From NCBI GenBank assembly GCA_014163555.1, contig JACJGO010000030.1, forward strand, positions 1 to 61,877: a stretch of DNA of 61,877 nt, in the 5' to 3' direction. The position numbers and the translations under genes are program-made. Under the pieces are notes generated by a model, which did no database searches, had not been told where the DNA came from, and saw only the letters and a list, made by a program, of their open reading frames with translations. This DNA comes from Flavisolibacter longurius. GTDB taxonomy: Bacteria > Bacteroidota > Bacteroidia > Chitinophagales > Chitinophagaceae. This document shows positions 33,023 through 42,527 of this stretch, piece by piece. Position 1 is the stretch's first letter. Each line of letters starts with the position of its first letter.

Positions 33023-34461
33023 GCAAACCCGTTCTTATCTTCCGAACAGATGCCGGCAGCAAAATGGGTACTGGTCACCTAATGCGGAGTGCGTCGCTGG
33101 CAGGACTGCTTTCGGAGCAGTTTACCACGAAGCTGATTACCACCTGCACTATTCCGCAACTGATCGATAGCGTGTGGGACAATTTCTCTTCTGTTTTTTT
33201 GCTGAATGAGAGTACCGATGAATCGCTACTCTTTAACCAGGAAGCCGGCGATCAAAAATTAGCCGTTCTTGATGGCTATCATTTTGACAAAGTCTATCAA
33301 CAAAAACTTCAGCAAAGCGGCTTCCGGTTGACCGTCATTGATGACCTTATTACTGAACCCATTTCCGCTGACCTTGTGATCAATCATTGCGGGGGACTTA
33401 AGCCGTTTCATTATCAGTCCACGCCACAAACGGTTTTTGCACTGGGAACGGGTTATCTTTTGTTAAACCCTGTTTTTCAATTATCGTCCCAGGAGCGCCG
33501 CAAATCGGTGACCGATACAAACTGCTTTGTTTGCCTTGGTGGCGCCGACCCCCAAAACGATACAGTGCAGGTGGTGAAAAAACTAGTTGAAGCTGCCCAG
33601 TTTGATAACATTCAAATTGTTACAGGCGCCGCTTACCAGCACAAAGAAGTCCTCGCCGATTACTGCACCGGCAAAAAAAAATTGCATTGGCATCAAGGCA
33701 TCTCCGCTAAAGAAATGAAAGCGCTGATGCAGCAGTGTTCTTTTGCTGTTTGCTCGCCCAGCACTATTGTTCATGAATATCTTTCTGTAGGTGGCGTGGT
33801 ATGGCTAAAGCAAATTGCCGACAACCAAAAGCATATCCTGCAGTTTATGATCAAAGAAGGATTGGCCTTCAATCTTGATAAAGACACCATCAATACAGCA
33901 GATTCGTTTGACCAGATGTTTGCGCAGCAATCGCTTTATTTTGATGGTGGTACCGCACAGCGCCTGCAAAAACTTTTTCAGAGCTGGACTACCGCTACAG
34001 CATCCAACATTCGCCGGGCAGGTAAGGACGACCTGATGACTTGCTACTACTGGGTGAACGATGCCGAGGTGAGGGCACAATCCTACGCTTCAGAACCAAT
34101 CCCCTTGGTGAACCACACTGCTTGGTTTACAAAAAAGATCAATGATCCATCCTGCTTTTACTATATCCTGCTGCAAGGCGAAACACCCGTTGCACAAATC
34201 CGGTTCGATGTATCGGGTAACGATGCCACCATCAGCTATCTTACTGATCCTTCGTGGCGCGGGAAAGGCATGGGCCCCTGGATATTGGCAAAAGGCATTA
34301 AAGCCCTGACTGCCGAAACATCCATTAAAAAAATCGTTGGCCATGTAAAGGCCAATAACATCGCCTCGCTTCGCTCTTTTGAGAAATTGGCTTTTGAAAA
34401 ACAGGAAAGCTCTGCTTTTCCTGATTCGTTCACCTACACAATGATTCTTCATGGAAATTAA
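33019..34461 (+). CDS. pseG: PseG-PseH fusion: UDP-sugar hydrolase plus N-acetyltransferase
   Basis: 480 residues, about 200 longer than PseG alone. Residues 1 to about 320 are PseG: RTDAGSKMGTGHLMRS with the catalytic His20, VIDDLITEP, CLGGADPQND and a GT-B type second half. Residues about 335-480 form a GNAT domain (RRAGKDDLMTCYYWVND, then DPSWRGKGMGPWILAKGI for acetyl-CoA). This matches PseH, otherwise missing from the cluster. So steps 3 (4-N-acetylation) and 4 (UDP removal) are carried on one chain. Confidence 0.9.
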   Translation: MSKPVLIFRTDAGSKMGTGHLMRSASLAGLLSEQFTTKLITTCTIPQLIDSVWDNFSSVFLLNESTDESLLFNQEAGDQKLAVLDGYHFDKVYQQKLQQSGFRLTVIDDLITEPISADLVINHCGGLKPFHYQSTPQTVFALGTGYLLLNPVFQLSSQERRKSVTDTNCFVCLGGADPQNDTVQVVKKLVEAAQFDNIQIVTGAAYQHKEVLADYCTGKKKLHWHQGISAKEMKALMQQCSFAVCSPSTIVHEYLSVGGVVWLKQIADNQKHILQFMIKEGLAFNLDKDTINTADSFDQMFAQQSLYFDGGTAQRLQKLFQSWTTATASNIRRAGKDDLMTCYYWVNDAEVRAQSYASEPIPLVNHTAWFTKKINDPSCFYYILLQGETPVAQIRFDVSGNDATISYLTDPSWRGKGMGPWILAKGIKALTAETSIKKIVGHVKANNIASLRSFEKLAFEKQESSAFPDSFTYTMILHGN

Positions 34462-35488
34462 AATAGGGCAACACACTATTGGCGCAGCTCACAAGCCTTT
34501 CATCATTGCCGAAATGTCGGGCAACCATAATCAGTCGCTGGAAAGAGCGCTGGCCATAGTGGATGCCGCCGCCGATGCCGGTGCCCATGCCATCAAACTG
34601 CAAACCTACACAGCAGATACCATGACCATGCGAGGCGCCTTCACCATTAAGGATCAAAACTCGTTGTGGAATGGCCGCGAACTGTACGACCTTTACAAAG
34701 AAGCATACACTCCGTGGGAATGGCATGCCCCCATTTTTGAACATGCCCGTAAGCGCGGCCTTCTTCCTTTCAGCTCTCCGTTTGATGAATCGGCGGTAGA
34801 CTTTTTGGAAAGCCTGGATGTGGCGCTGTATAAAATTGCTTCGTTTGAAAACACTGACTGGCCGCTGCTCAAAAAGATTGCCGCAACCGGAAAGCCAACG
34901 ATCATGTCTATCGGTGTAAGCCGGCTGGCTGATATTGACGAATCAGTGAACGTGCTGCGACAGAATGGATGCACCGAACTGGTGCTGCTGAAATGTACCA
35001 GTACGTATCCTGCTACCCCGGAAAACACTAACCTGGTAACGATCCCGCACTTGCAAAAATTATTCAATTGCCAAGTAGGTTTAAGCGATCATACCATGGG
35101 TATTGGTGCAGCAGTTGCTGCGGTAGCTCTGGGTGCCCGTGTGATTGAAAAGCACTTCACGCTTCGGCGTGCCGATGGCGGAGTTGACAGTGCCTTTTCG
35201 CTGGAACCGGAAGAGTTACATGCACTGGTGGTAGAAAGCGAAAGGGCTTTTCTCGCCTTGGGTGATGTGCAGTACGGCGTTCAAAAAGCTGAGAAGGAAA
35301 GCACCCTGTTTAAACGCTCTATCTATATTGGAAAAGATATTTCAGCCGGAGAGGCGATCACCACAGATCACTTGCGTATTATCCGACCGGCCCTAGGCCT
35401 TTCGCCTAAAAACCTTGACCTGGTCATTGGCCGCAAAGTAAAGCAGGACATAAAGGCAGGAACGCCGCTTACGTTTGATTTGATTTAA
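34451..35488 (+). CDS. pseI: Pseudaminic acid synthase
   Basis: 345 residues. The NeuB domain (FIIAEMSGNHNQSLERAL, KLQTYTADTMT, VGLSDHTMGIGAAVAA and EKHFTLRRADGGVDS) is followed by a SAF antifreeze-like domain (ISAGEAITTDHLRIIRP). It condenses the 6-deoxy altrose derivative with phosphoenolpyruvate. It overlaps pseG by 11 bases. Confidence 0.95.
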   Translation: MEIKIGQHTIGAAHKPFIIAEMSGNHNQSLERALAIVDAAADAGAHAIKLQTYTADTMTMRGAFTIKDQNSLWNGRELYDLYKEAYTPWEWHAPIFEHARKRGLLPFSSPFDESAVDFLESLDVALYKIASFENTDWPLLKKIAATGKPTIMSIGVSRLADIDESVNVLRQNGCTELVLLKCTSTYPATPENTNLVTIPHLQKLFNCQVGLSDHTMGIGAAVAAVALGARVIEKHFTLRRADGGVDSAFSLEPEELHALVVESERAFLALGDVQYGVQKAEKESTLFKRSIYIGKDISAGEAITTDHLRIIRPALGLSPKNLDLVIGRKVKQDIKAGTPLTFDLI

Positions 35489-35490
35489 CC

Positions 35491-36192
35491 ATGAAAAAAG
35501 CAGTTGCAATCATTACCGCGAGGGGCGGAAGCAAACGTATACCCCGAAAAAACATCAAGCCTTTTGCCGGCAAGCCGATTATTTCGTATAGCATTGAGGC
35601 GGCATTGGGCAGCAGTATTTTTGAAGAGGTGATGGTATCTACCGATGATGAAGAGATTGCAGACGTGGCCAGAGGGTTTGGTGCAGTGGTTCCATTTATG
35701 CGCTCACTGAGGGCATCGGACGATTTTGCTACTACGGCAGATGTTTTGAAAGAAGTGCTGGAAAGTTACCGGCAGGTTGGCCGTGAGTTTGATTACGCCT
35801 GCTGCATCTATCCCACTGCACCTTTTGTTTCGGCCGCAAAACTGGCCAAGGCCTTTCAACGACTGATAGAAGCCGGTGTCGATTCGGTTATACCTGTTAC
35901 CAAGTTTAGCTTTCCGATCTGGCGATCGTTCAAAATGGATGATGGTAAAGTGAGTTATAATTGGCCGGAGTTTGCACCTCGCCGTTCACAGGACCTACCT
36001 GCGGCATTTCACGACTGTGGACAATTTTACTTTTTTAATACAGCCGTTTTCGAGGCAACCGGTAAATTGGTGACAGAAAATACATTGGGACTTGAAGTTC
36101 CTGAAACAGAGGTTCAGGATATTGATACTGAAGAGGACTGGACGATTGCTGAAATCAAATACGGATTTCTATCGCAAAAAGCTGACTATTGA
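35491..36192 (+). CDS. pseF: Pseudaminic acid cytidylyltransferase
   Basis: 233 residues: IITARGGSKRIPRKNIKPF, the CTP-binding motif of CMP-sugar synthetases, then DDEEIADVA and a CCIYPTAPF segment. It activates pseudaminic acid as the CMP sugar for glycosyltransferases. It completes the pathway begun by pseB. Confidence 0.93.
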   Translation: MKKAVAIITARGGSKRIPRKNIKPFAGKPIISYSIEAALGSSIFEEVMVSTDDEEIADVARGFGAVVPFMRSLRASDDFATTADVLKEVLESYRQVGREFDYACCIYPTAPFVSAAKLAKAFQRLIEAGVDSVIPVTKFSFPIWRSFKMDDGKVSYNWPEFAPRRSQDLPAAFHDCGQFYFFNTAVFEATGKLVTENTLGLEVPETEVQDIDTEEDWTIAEIKYGFLSQKADY

Positions 36193-37157
36193 TGGTGAAA
36201 GCGTTGCTGATTGGTTGTGGAAATATAGGTGCCGGTTACGACTTGCACCAGGAAACAAAGGTGTGGTCACATGCAAAGGCCTATGCGAACACACCGGGCC
36301 TGCAGTTCACCGTAGTTGATACTGATGCCGAAAAAGCAAGAGAGGTAGCTGAAACGTATGGTGCTAGGTATCTGCCCGAATTAGCGGATATTTCTTTAAG
36401 GGCTTTCGATATTGTTAGTATTACCACACCCACAACGACACATTTTAACTATTTATCCTCCGCGTTGACGGAAAATGTACCAGTGATTATTTGCGAAAAA
36501 CCGGTGGTGGGTAACCTTGAACAGACAGCACAATTGGAATCAATTTACCGCCAATCTTCTTCAAAAGTGCTGGTGAATTATATCCGACGTTTTCAGCCTG
36601 CTTACCAGCAGTTGAATAAGATGCTCCTAGGTACACAAGAACAAATTCCCCGGTCAATTGTCATCAAGTACAAGCGTGGGTTTTTAAACAATGCCAGTCA
36701 TGCGGTGGATCTATTGGAACTTCTTTTGGGAGAGCCTTTCCTGTTCCAGCGGTTTCAATTCAGCATAGCCGAATTTGATGCATTTGATTACGACCCTACG
36801 CTTACTGCTACTTGCCTGTACGGGAAAATTCCTGTAAGTTTTATTGGCATATCACAGGTAAGTTATGCGGTTTTTGAACTCGAGTTTTTCTTTGCATCAT
36901 CGAAAATTGTGGTCTGCCACAGCGGTAACGAAATTCGCTTCTACAGTGATGTTAAGGGGAACCTTGTAGAGCAGCTGGCACTAAGGCAAACAGGAATCCT
37001 GGATGCCTACATGCTGCCGGTGATGCAAGAGGCGATGGCCTTGGTTTCGGGAACAAGCAAGCAGGATAATTTTCTTTCTGCCCTGCAGTTAAACAAACGA
37101 CAATTGCAAATCATTGAATCTATAAAAACAACAACGAATGCCACAGCTAGCCATTAA
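36192..37157 (+). CDS. Gfo/Idh/MocA family oxidoreductase
   Basis: 321 residues from MVKALLIGCGNIGAGYD; the ATG overlaps the pseF stop (TGATG). N-terminal Rossmann fold (GCGNIG), the family EKP motif in ICEKPVVGN, and a C-terminal substrate domain. It probably oxidises or reduces a nucleotide sugar for the aminotransferase encoded next, with which it overlaps by 20 bases. Confidence 0.82.
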   Translation: MVKALLIGCGNIGAGYDLHQETKVWSHAKAYANTPGLQFTVVDTDAEKAREVAETYGARYLPELADISLRAFDIVSITTPTTTHFNYLSSALTENVPVIICEKPVVGNLEQTAQLESIYRQSSSKVLVNYIRRFQPAYQQLNKMLLGTQEQIPRSIVIKYKRGFLNNASHAVDLLELLLGEPFLFQRFQFSIAEFDAFDYDPTLTATCLYGKIPVSFIGISQVSYAVFELEFFFASSKIVVCHSGNEIRFYSDVKGNLVEQLALRQTGILDAYMLPVMQEAMALVSGTSKQDNFLSALQLNKRQLQIIESIKTTTNATASH

Positions 37158-38448
37158 AGGGGGAGAGCCGGTTCGCAAAAAGCTGTTCCCGGCTTATAAT
37201 ACCATTGGAAAAGAAGAAAAAGAAGCCGTGCAGAAAGTGTTGGACAGCGGCAATCTTTCGCAGTACTTGGGCGCCTGGACCGATGATTTCTTTGGCGGCC
37301 CAATGGTGCGTCAATTAGAAGAAGCCTGGATGAATGCCCTAGGCGTACAGTATGCTGTTAGCGTCAATTCCAACACCTCAGGATTGTTTGCCGCCATTGG
37401 TGCCTGCGGCATCGGTCCTGGCGATGAAGTGATTGTATCACCCTACACAATGTCAGCCAGTGCCATTGCGCCGGTTGTTTACGGTGGCGTGCCTGTGTTT
37501 GCCGATATTGATCCGAACACCTTTTGCCTCGACCCGCAAAGTGTGGAAGCGAAGATTACCTCCCGAACAAAGGCCATCCTTATCGTACATATTTTCGGTC
37601 ACCCGGCCGATATGGATTCCATCATGGCAATTGCCAAAAAGCACAACCTGAAAGTCATTGAAGACTGTGCCCAGGCACCAATGGGTAAATACAAGGGCCG
37701 GTACGTTGGTACTATCGGCGATCTTGGTGTTTTCAGCCTGAACTATCATAAGCATATTCATACAGGTGAAGGTGGAATTGTGGTTACTAACAATGCCAGC
37801 CTTTGCGAAAAAGTACAATTGATCCGTAACCATGCGGAGAATGTGGTAGAAGCCAAAGGAGTAACCGACATCACCAACATGATTGGTTATAATTACCGCA
37901 TGACCGAAATTGAAGCTGCCATTGGTATTGAGCAGTTAAAAAAACTGCCACGCCTTTTGGAAGAACGCCTGGCCAATGCTGCTTTTCTGCATGAGGCACT
38001 GGGGGCTATTGAGGGCTTGGTTTCTCCCCCTTGGGTGGAAGGGCCTTCACTACACACCTTCTATGTGCAGCCGGTCAAATACAAACAGGACGTCCTCGAG
38101 GTGCATCGTAACGAATTTGTAACGGCTATTAAGGCTGAAATTCCTTCCGCCATATTGCGGGAAACGGCACCCCTGATTGGCGCCGGTTATGTGCGTCCGC
38201 TTTACCTGCAGCCTATTTACCAGCAACGTGCTGCTTTTGCTTTCAACAATAATCATTTCAAAAGTGAAGTTGACTACAGCAAAGGTCTCTGCCCGGTGAC
38301 GGAGCACATGCACTTTACTGAATTGATTACCCACGAATATATGCGACCAGGCATGACCCGCAGCGATATGGAAGATGTGGCGCGTGCCTTTGAAAAAGTA
38401 GCCACGCACATTGATGAACTAAAGCTGCATGCAGTCGCTGCCGTTTAA
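37138..38448 (+). CDS. DegT/DnrJ/EryC1 sugar aminotransferase
   Basis: 436 residues. SNTSGLFAAIGACGIGPGDE, VIEDCAQAPMGKYKG and FSLNYHKHIHTGEGG with Schiff-base Lys205 define the PLP sugar aminotransferases. It is longer at the C-terminus than PseC and shares little with it outside these motifs. Coupled with the upstream oxidoreductase it likely forms an amino sugar distinct from pseudaminic acid. Confidence 0.87.
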   Translation: MPQLAIKGGEPVRKKLFPAYNTIGKEEKEAVQKVLDSGNLSQYLGAWTDDFFGGPMVRQLEEAWMNALGVQYAVSVNSNTSGLFAAIGACGIGPGDEVIVSPYTMSASAIAPVVYGGVPVFADIDPNTFCLDPQSVEAKITSRTKAILIVHIFGHPADMDSIMAIAKKHNLKVIEDCAQAPMGKYKGRYVGTIGDLGVFSLNYHKHIHTGEGGIVVTNNASLCEKVQLIRNHAENVVEAKGVTDITNMIGYNYRMTEIEAAIGIEQLKKLPRLLEERLANAAFLHEALGAIEGLVSPPWVEGPSLHTFYVQPVKYKQDVLEVHRNEFVTAIKAEIPSAILRETAPLIGAGYVRPLYLQPIYQQRAAFAFNNNHFKSEVDYSKGLCPVTEHMHFTELITHEYMRPGMTRSDMEDVARAFEKVATHIDELKLHAVAAV

Positions 38449-39373
38449 GCATATTGCTTTTGTATTTAGCGACCCTGCCAGTGCCAATGCCTGTGCCGCC
38501 ATGGCGAACATGGTGCGGATGCAAGGCAAGGAGATCGCTTGTTTTTCCAACAGGCAGCACACGTGTATCGATTCATACACACTAACGGAAGTCGTCCCGG
38601 ATTTTACAGAACTAGGTGTTGATGGTATCTTTACTGGCACCTCGCATCCTGAATCATCGAAAGGCTTTGAAGTGGCTGCCATCAAACAAGCAAAGGCTGC
38701 CGGCATCCCGGTATACTCCTTTATCGACCATTGGGCAAATTTTCGCCTGCGCTTTCGGGGCCTGGAGGAAAACGAATTACCCGATCAAATCTGGGTGGTT
38801 GACGAAACGGCCCGACAGCTGGCTTTGGTAGACCGACTGCCGGCCGAACGGTTGATTGTTTCCGGCAATCCTTATCATTATTTTTTGCAGTACTACTGGC
38901 AGCCAAAGTTTGCCGGGAAGGAATATTTAGCGCAATTAGGCATCCCGGTTGAAGGACGCCATCTTTTATTTGTTCCCGATCCTTTGTCCTTGCGCAACGG
39001 AAAAGCCATCGCCGGCTTTACGGAAGATGAGGCACTTGCCGAACTGGTAGAAGTGATGCAGGGAACGCAAACGAAACTGATGGTGAAATGTCATCCCTTG
39101 CAACCGATGGAGCGTTTAAATGCAATGCAGTCGGAAAATAACGCTATTCACCTGGTGCAGTCGGCAGATACGCTGGAGTTAGTACATGCCTGCGATGTAG
39201 TGGTTGGCTTTTACTCCAACCTGCTGCTGGAGGCCGAGGCCGTGGGTAAAAAAGTGATTCGCTACTTCCCCGGTAAGCCTGAAGCTGATTTGCTCTGGCA
39301 CCGGACTTCACTGATAAAAACGGAAACCAAAGCAGCACTGGCAACAGCACTGCAAACTTATTTGCATGGATAA
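38429..39373 (+). CDS. Putative GT-B fold glycosyltransferase or epimerase-like protein
   Basis: 314 residues, no confident family. The second half (HLLFVPDPLS, LMVKCHPLQPMERLNAM, then VVVGFYSNLLLEAEAVGKKVI) has the layout of a GT-B nucleotide-binding domain, as in CDP-glycerol transferases and UDP-GlcNAc 2-epimerases. The first half (GIFTGTSHPESSKGFEVAAI) is unusual. It overlaps both neighbours (20 and 8 bases). Confidence 0.5.
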   Translation: MQSLPFKHIAFVFSDPASANACAAMANMVRMQGKEIACFSNRQHTCIDSYTLTEVVPDFTELGVDGIFTGTSHPESSKGFEVAAIKQAKAAGIPVYSFIDHWANFRLRFRGLEENELPDQIWVVDETARQLALVDRLPAERLIVSGNPYHYFLQYYWQPKFAGKEYLAQLGIPVEGRHLLFVPDPLSLRNGKAIAGFTEDEALAELVEVMQGTQTKLMVKCHPLQPMERLNAMQSENNAIHLVQSADTLELVHACDVVVGFYSNLLLEAEAVGKKVIRYFPGKPEADLLWHRTSLIKTETKAALATALQTYLHG

Positions 39374-39914
39374 TATTGTTTTTTTGAAAGGTAACCGCAT
39401 TCACCTGAGGTCCCTAATGGAGCAGGACCTTTCTTCTGCTTACCTACAGTGGCTCAATGACGAAGAAGTGTGCCGGAATAATTCGCATGCTGTATTCCCC
39501 AATACGGAAGCCAAAATGAAAGCTTATTTCAACAGCCTGCAAAACACGCAGCGGGATGTGGTGCTGGCCATTGTTCATACCGAAAGCGGAACCCATATCG
39601 GCAACGTATCGCTTCAGAATATCAACTGGGTTTCTCGTAATGCTGAGTTTGCAATTTTGATAGGTGACAGGAACTACTGGGGCGGTGGCTATGGAACGGA
39701 AGCCGCACAGTTGATTGTAGCGTACGGCTTTGAGCGCCTCAATTTGCACCGGATTTATTGCGGAACGATGCAGGAAAATGAAGGAATGAAAAAACTGGCA
39801 TCTGTTTTAAACATGCGCCTTGAAGGTGAGCGAAGAGAAGCGGTGTATAAAAACGGCCGCTATCATAATATTCTTGAATACGGTGTATTGAAAGCAGAGT
39901 TTACTGGTGTATGA
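39366..39914 (+). CDS. GNAT family N-acetyltransferase (RimJ/RimL type)
   Basis: 182 residues. RLRSLMEQDLSSAYLQWLND-like start (HLRSLMEQDL, YLQWLNDEEVCRNN), then IGDRNYWGGGYGTEAAQLIV for acetyl-CoA and a C-terminal MRLEGERREAVYKNGRYHN. In polysaccharide loci these enzymes acetylate sugar amines, so it may act on the product of the upstream aminotransferase. Confidence 0.85.
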   Translation: MDNIVFLKGNRIHLRSLMEQDLSSAYLQWLNDEEVCRNNSHAVFPNTEAKMKAYFNSLQNTQRDVVLAIVHTESGTHIGNVSLQNINWVSRNAEFAILIGDRNYWGGGYGTEAAQLIVAYGFERLNLHRIYCGTMQENEGMKKLASVLNMRLEGERREAVYKNGRYHNILEYGVLKAEFTGV

Positions 39915-41038
39915 AATATTGTAAAAAGTGCCTGCAAACGGATACAAGACCGGGTATAAAGTTCGACCCTGAAGGGATTTGCCCGGCCTGCCGTTACCAT
40001 GAAAGCTTGCAGGCTGTTGACTGGGACGACAGACGTAAAGAGCTGGACGAAATCATTGATTTTGGTAAACGCAACAATCATTCGGGGTATGATTGCATCA
40101 TTGGTGTCAGCGGTGGTAAAGATTCCACTCGCCAAGCCATCTATGTAAAAGAAGTGCTGGGAATGCGGCCCTTGCTGGTTTGCTTAAGTTATCCGCCCGA
40201 GCAGGTTACCCAACGCGGAGTTGATAATATTTCCAATCTTATTCAACTGGGTTTTGATTGCATTTCCATCAACCCTTCGCCACAGGTTTGGCGCAAATTG
40301 ATGCGGCTGGGGTTTTTCGAGTATACGAACTGGGCCAAATCCACCGAACTGGCTTTGTTCAGCAGTGTGCCGCGTTTGGCCATTGCTTACCAGATACCCT
40401 TGATCTGGTGGGGTGAAAATGCTGCTTTGCAACTGGGCGATCTTAATGTCATGGGTAAAAGCGGCAGCGACGGAAACAACCTTCGCAAAATGAATACGTT
40501 GGGTGGGGGCGATATTACCTGGCTCCTGAAAGAAGTTAAGAAACATCAGATCCTGCAATATGTGTATCCGTCAGAACGGGAAATGGAAGAGGCCAATCTG
40601 CGCATCACCTTCCTCGGCTATTTCTGGAAGGACTGGTCGCTGATAGATAACGGTAATTATGCAGCCCTGCGCGGACTGGAAATTCGTCAGGAAAAGCCTT
40701 GGGAGATCGGTGACCCGCTGGGCATTACATCGCTGGACGAAGACTGGGTAACACTCAACCAGATGATCAAATACCTGAAGTTTGGCTTTGGCCGCATTTC
40801 CGACTATGTCAATGAAGATATTCGGCTGGGTCGCATGACCCGCGACGAAGGCATTGCACTCGCTGAAAAATTCGATGGCAAGTGCTCGGATCAATACATC
40901 GAAAGCTTTTCAAAATATATTGGTATTTCCAAAGATGAATTCTGGTATCAGGTAGACAAATCAGTAAACGAAAATTTGTTTGTAAAACATAAACCCGGCG
41001 TTTACGAACCGAAGTTTAAAGTGGGGATTGGATTATGA
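39911..41038 (+). CDS. N-acetyl sugar amidotransferase (PseA/WbpG type) 1
   Basis: 375 residues. An N-terminal zinc-type CKKC...CPAC motif (residues 4-29) precedes an intact PP-loop, GVSGGKDST. WbpG/PseA enzymes turn an acetamido group into an acetamidino group, and some use ammonia delivered by HisH/HisF homologues, which are encoded directly downstream here (4-base overlap). Confidence 0.88.
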   Translation: MKYCKKCLQTDTRPGIKFDPEGICPACRYHESLQAVDWDDRRKELDEIIDFGKRNNHSGYDCIIGVSGGKDSTRQAIYVKEVLGMRPLLVCLSYPPEQVTQRGVDNISNLIQLGFDCISINPSPQVWRKLMRLGFFEYTNWAKSTELALFSSVPRLAIAYQIPLIWWGENAALQLGDLNVMGKSGSDGNNLRKMNTLGGGDITWLLKEVKKHQILQYVYPSEREMEEANLRITFLGYFWKDWSLIDNGNYAALRGLEIRQEKPWEIGDPLGITSLDEDWVTLNQMIKYLKFGFGRISDYVNEDIRLGRMTRDEGIALAEKFDGKCSDQYIESFSKYIGISKDEFWYQVDKSVNENLFVKHKPGVYEPKFKVGIGL

Positions 41039-41658
41039 CACAACCGAAAATCGTCATCATTGATTATGGTGTTGGAAACACTTACTCAGTAACCAATGCG
41101 ATTGCTGCACTTGGCTACAAAAGGCTCCAGATTTCGGACCGGGAGCCAGATATTGCGGCCGCCGATGCCCTTATTCTGCCCGGCGTAGGTGCTTTTGAGG
41201 CCTGTGCAAGCAACCTGCGTCAGCGAGGACTTGATCAAGTGTTGGGTGAGCAGGTGATAGTGAAGCAAAAGCCAATTCTTGGCATCTGTGTGGGGATGCA
41301 ACTCATGGCAACCGTTTCAGAAGAAAATGGTTTGCACAGAGGCCTTAACTGGATTGAAGGTAGGGTAAAGAGATTGTCTTTGCCGAAACAGTACGCGATC
41401 CCACATGTGGGCTGGAACAATGTGAACTGCCAAAGCCAAAACAGGATTTTTTCCCGCACCGGTACTAATTGTAATTTCTATTTCGACCACAGCTATCACT
41501 TTGAATGTGATGATCAATACGTGGCAGCCTGGTGCGATTACGGCATTCGTGTAACGGCCGCTGTGCAAAAGGAAAATATTTTGGGTGTACAGTTTCACCC
41601 CGAAAAAAGCCAAACCAGCGGATTAAAACTATTCAGGGGCTTTTTTAACTCGATATAA
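41035..41658 (+). CDS. hisH: HisH-type glutamine amidotransferase (polysaccharide paralogue)
   Basis: 207 residues with class I glutaminase motifs: PGVGAF, the nucleophile in GICVGMQ, and VQFHPEKS with the catalytic His and Glu. Location between two sugar amidotransferases, and not in a histidine operon, makes it a HisH2-type subunit supplying ammonia to amidino-sugar synthesis. Confidence 0.88.
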   Translation: MTQPKIVIIDYGVGNTYSVTNAIAALGYKRLQISDREPDIAAADALILPGVGAFEACASNLRQRGLDQVLGEQVIVKQKPILGICVGMQLMATVSEENGLHRGLNWIEGRVKRLSLPKQYAIPHVGWNNVNCQSQNRIFSRTGTNCNFYFDHSYHFECDDQYVAAWCDYGIRVTAAVQKENILGVQFHPEKSQTSGLKLFRGFFNSI

Positions 41659-41660
41659 CT

Positions 41661-42527
41661 ATGCTGAAAAAAAGGATTGCGGCAGCGGTTGTTGTTAAAG
41701 ACGGGATTGTTGTACAAAGTATAGGGTTTAAAAAATACCTGCCGGTCGGAAAGCCGGGTATTGCGATCGAGTTTCTGAATCGCTGGGGCATTGACGAAAT
41801 CATTTATCTTGATATTTCAGCCAGCCGCAAGCAACAGGGGCCGGACTACGAACAGATAAAAATGGCCTCGCAAAAATGTTTTGTACCGTTAACAGTTGGA
41901 GGAGGCATCACCAATATTGACGAGATAAAAGAATTGATGCACTGCGGGGCGGACAAAATTTCGCTAAACCAGTCGGCCATCCGTCAGCCTTCGTTAATAA
42001 AAGAAGCTGCCCATATTTTCGGAGATCAATGTGTAGTCGTAAGCATCGACGCAGTACGCACGAACGATGGGTATCGTGTATTTGATTACATTAACCACCA
42101 GACGCTGAATGAGACACCGGCCGCTTTTGCGCAAAAAGCGCAGGAACTGGGTGCCGGTGAAATTTTCATCAATTCGGTGGATCAAGACGGTAGTTACGCC
42201 GGCTTTGACCTTGAACTTATAAACTCAGTGTGCGAAGTGCTAAGCGTACCCGTAATTTGTTGCGGAGGCGCCAGGAATGCCAGCGACTTTGTAACCGTTC
42301 TGCAGCAGACCAAAGCAAGTGGCGCTTGCGCTGCTAACTTCTTTCATTTTACAGAAAATAGTGTCAATATAAGCAAGGCGCACATCAGCAAAGTGATCCC
42401 TATCAGGCTAGAAACACATGCAAGCTATCAAGACAATAATTTTGATAACGAATTGCGGTTACTGAAAAAATCTGAGGATGAATTGGAACGGATGCTGTAT
42501 GTGAAAATAGAAAAGGAAGAAATATGA
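41661..42527 (+). CDS. hisF: HisF-type cyclase subunit (polysaccharide paralogue)
   Basis: 288 residues, a (beta/alpha)8 barrel. Asp14 (KDGIVVQS) and the Asp in VSIDAVR match the catalytic pair of HisF, and PLTVGGGITNIDEIK is the phosphate-binding loop. It is about 30 residues longer than typical HisF at the C-terminus. Pairs with the preceding HisH. Confidence 0.88.
   Translation: MLKKRIAAAVVVKDGIVVQSIGFKKYLPVGKPGIAIEFLNRWGIDEIIYLDISASRKQQGPDYEQIKMASQKCFVPLTVGGGITNIDEIKELMHCGADKISLNQSAIRQPSLIKEAAHIFGDQCVVVSIDAVRTNDGYRVFDYINHQTLNETPAAFAQKAQELGAGEIFINSVDQDGSYAGFDLELINSVCEVLSVPVICCGGARNASDFVTVLQQTKASGACAANFFHFTENSVNISKAHISKVIPIRLETHASYQDNNFDNELRLLKKSEDELERMLYVKIEKEEI

Noticed and set aside
41035-42527. 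Histidine biosynthesis genes
   Set aside because: No other his genes adjoin, and the pair lies between two sugar amidotransferases, which points to polysaccharide modification.
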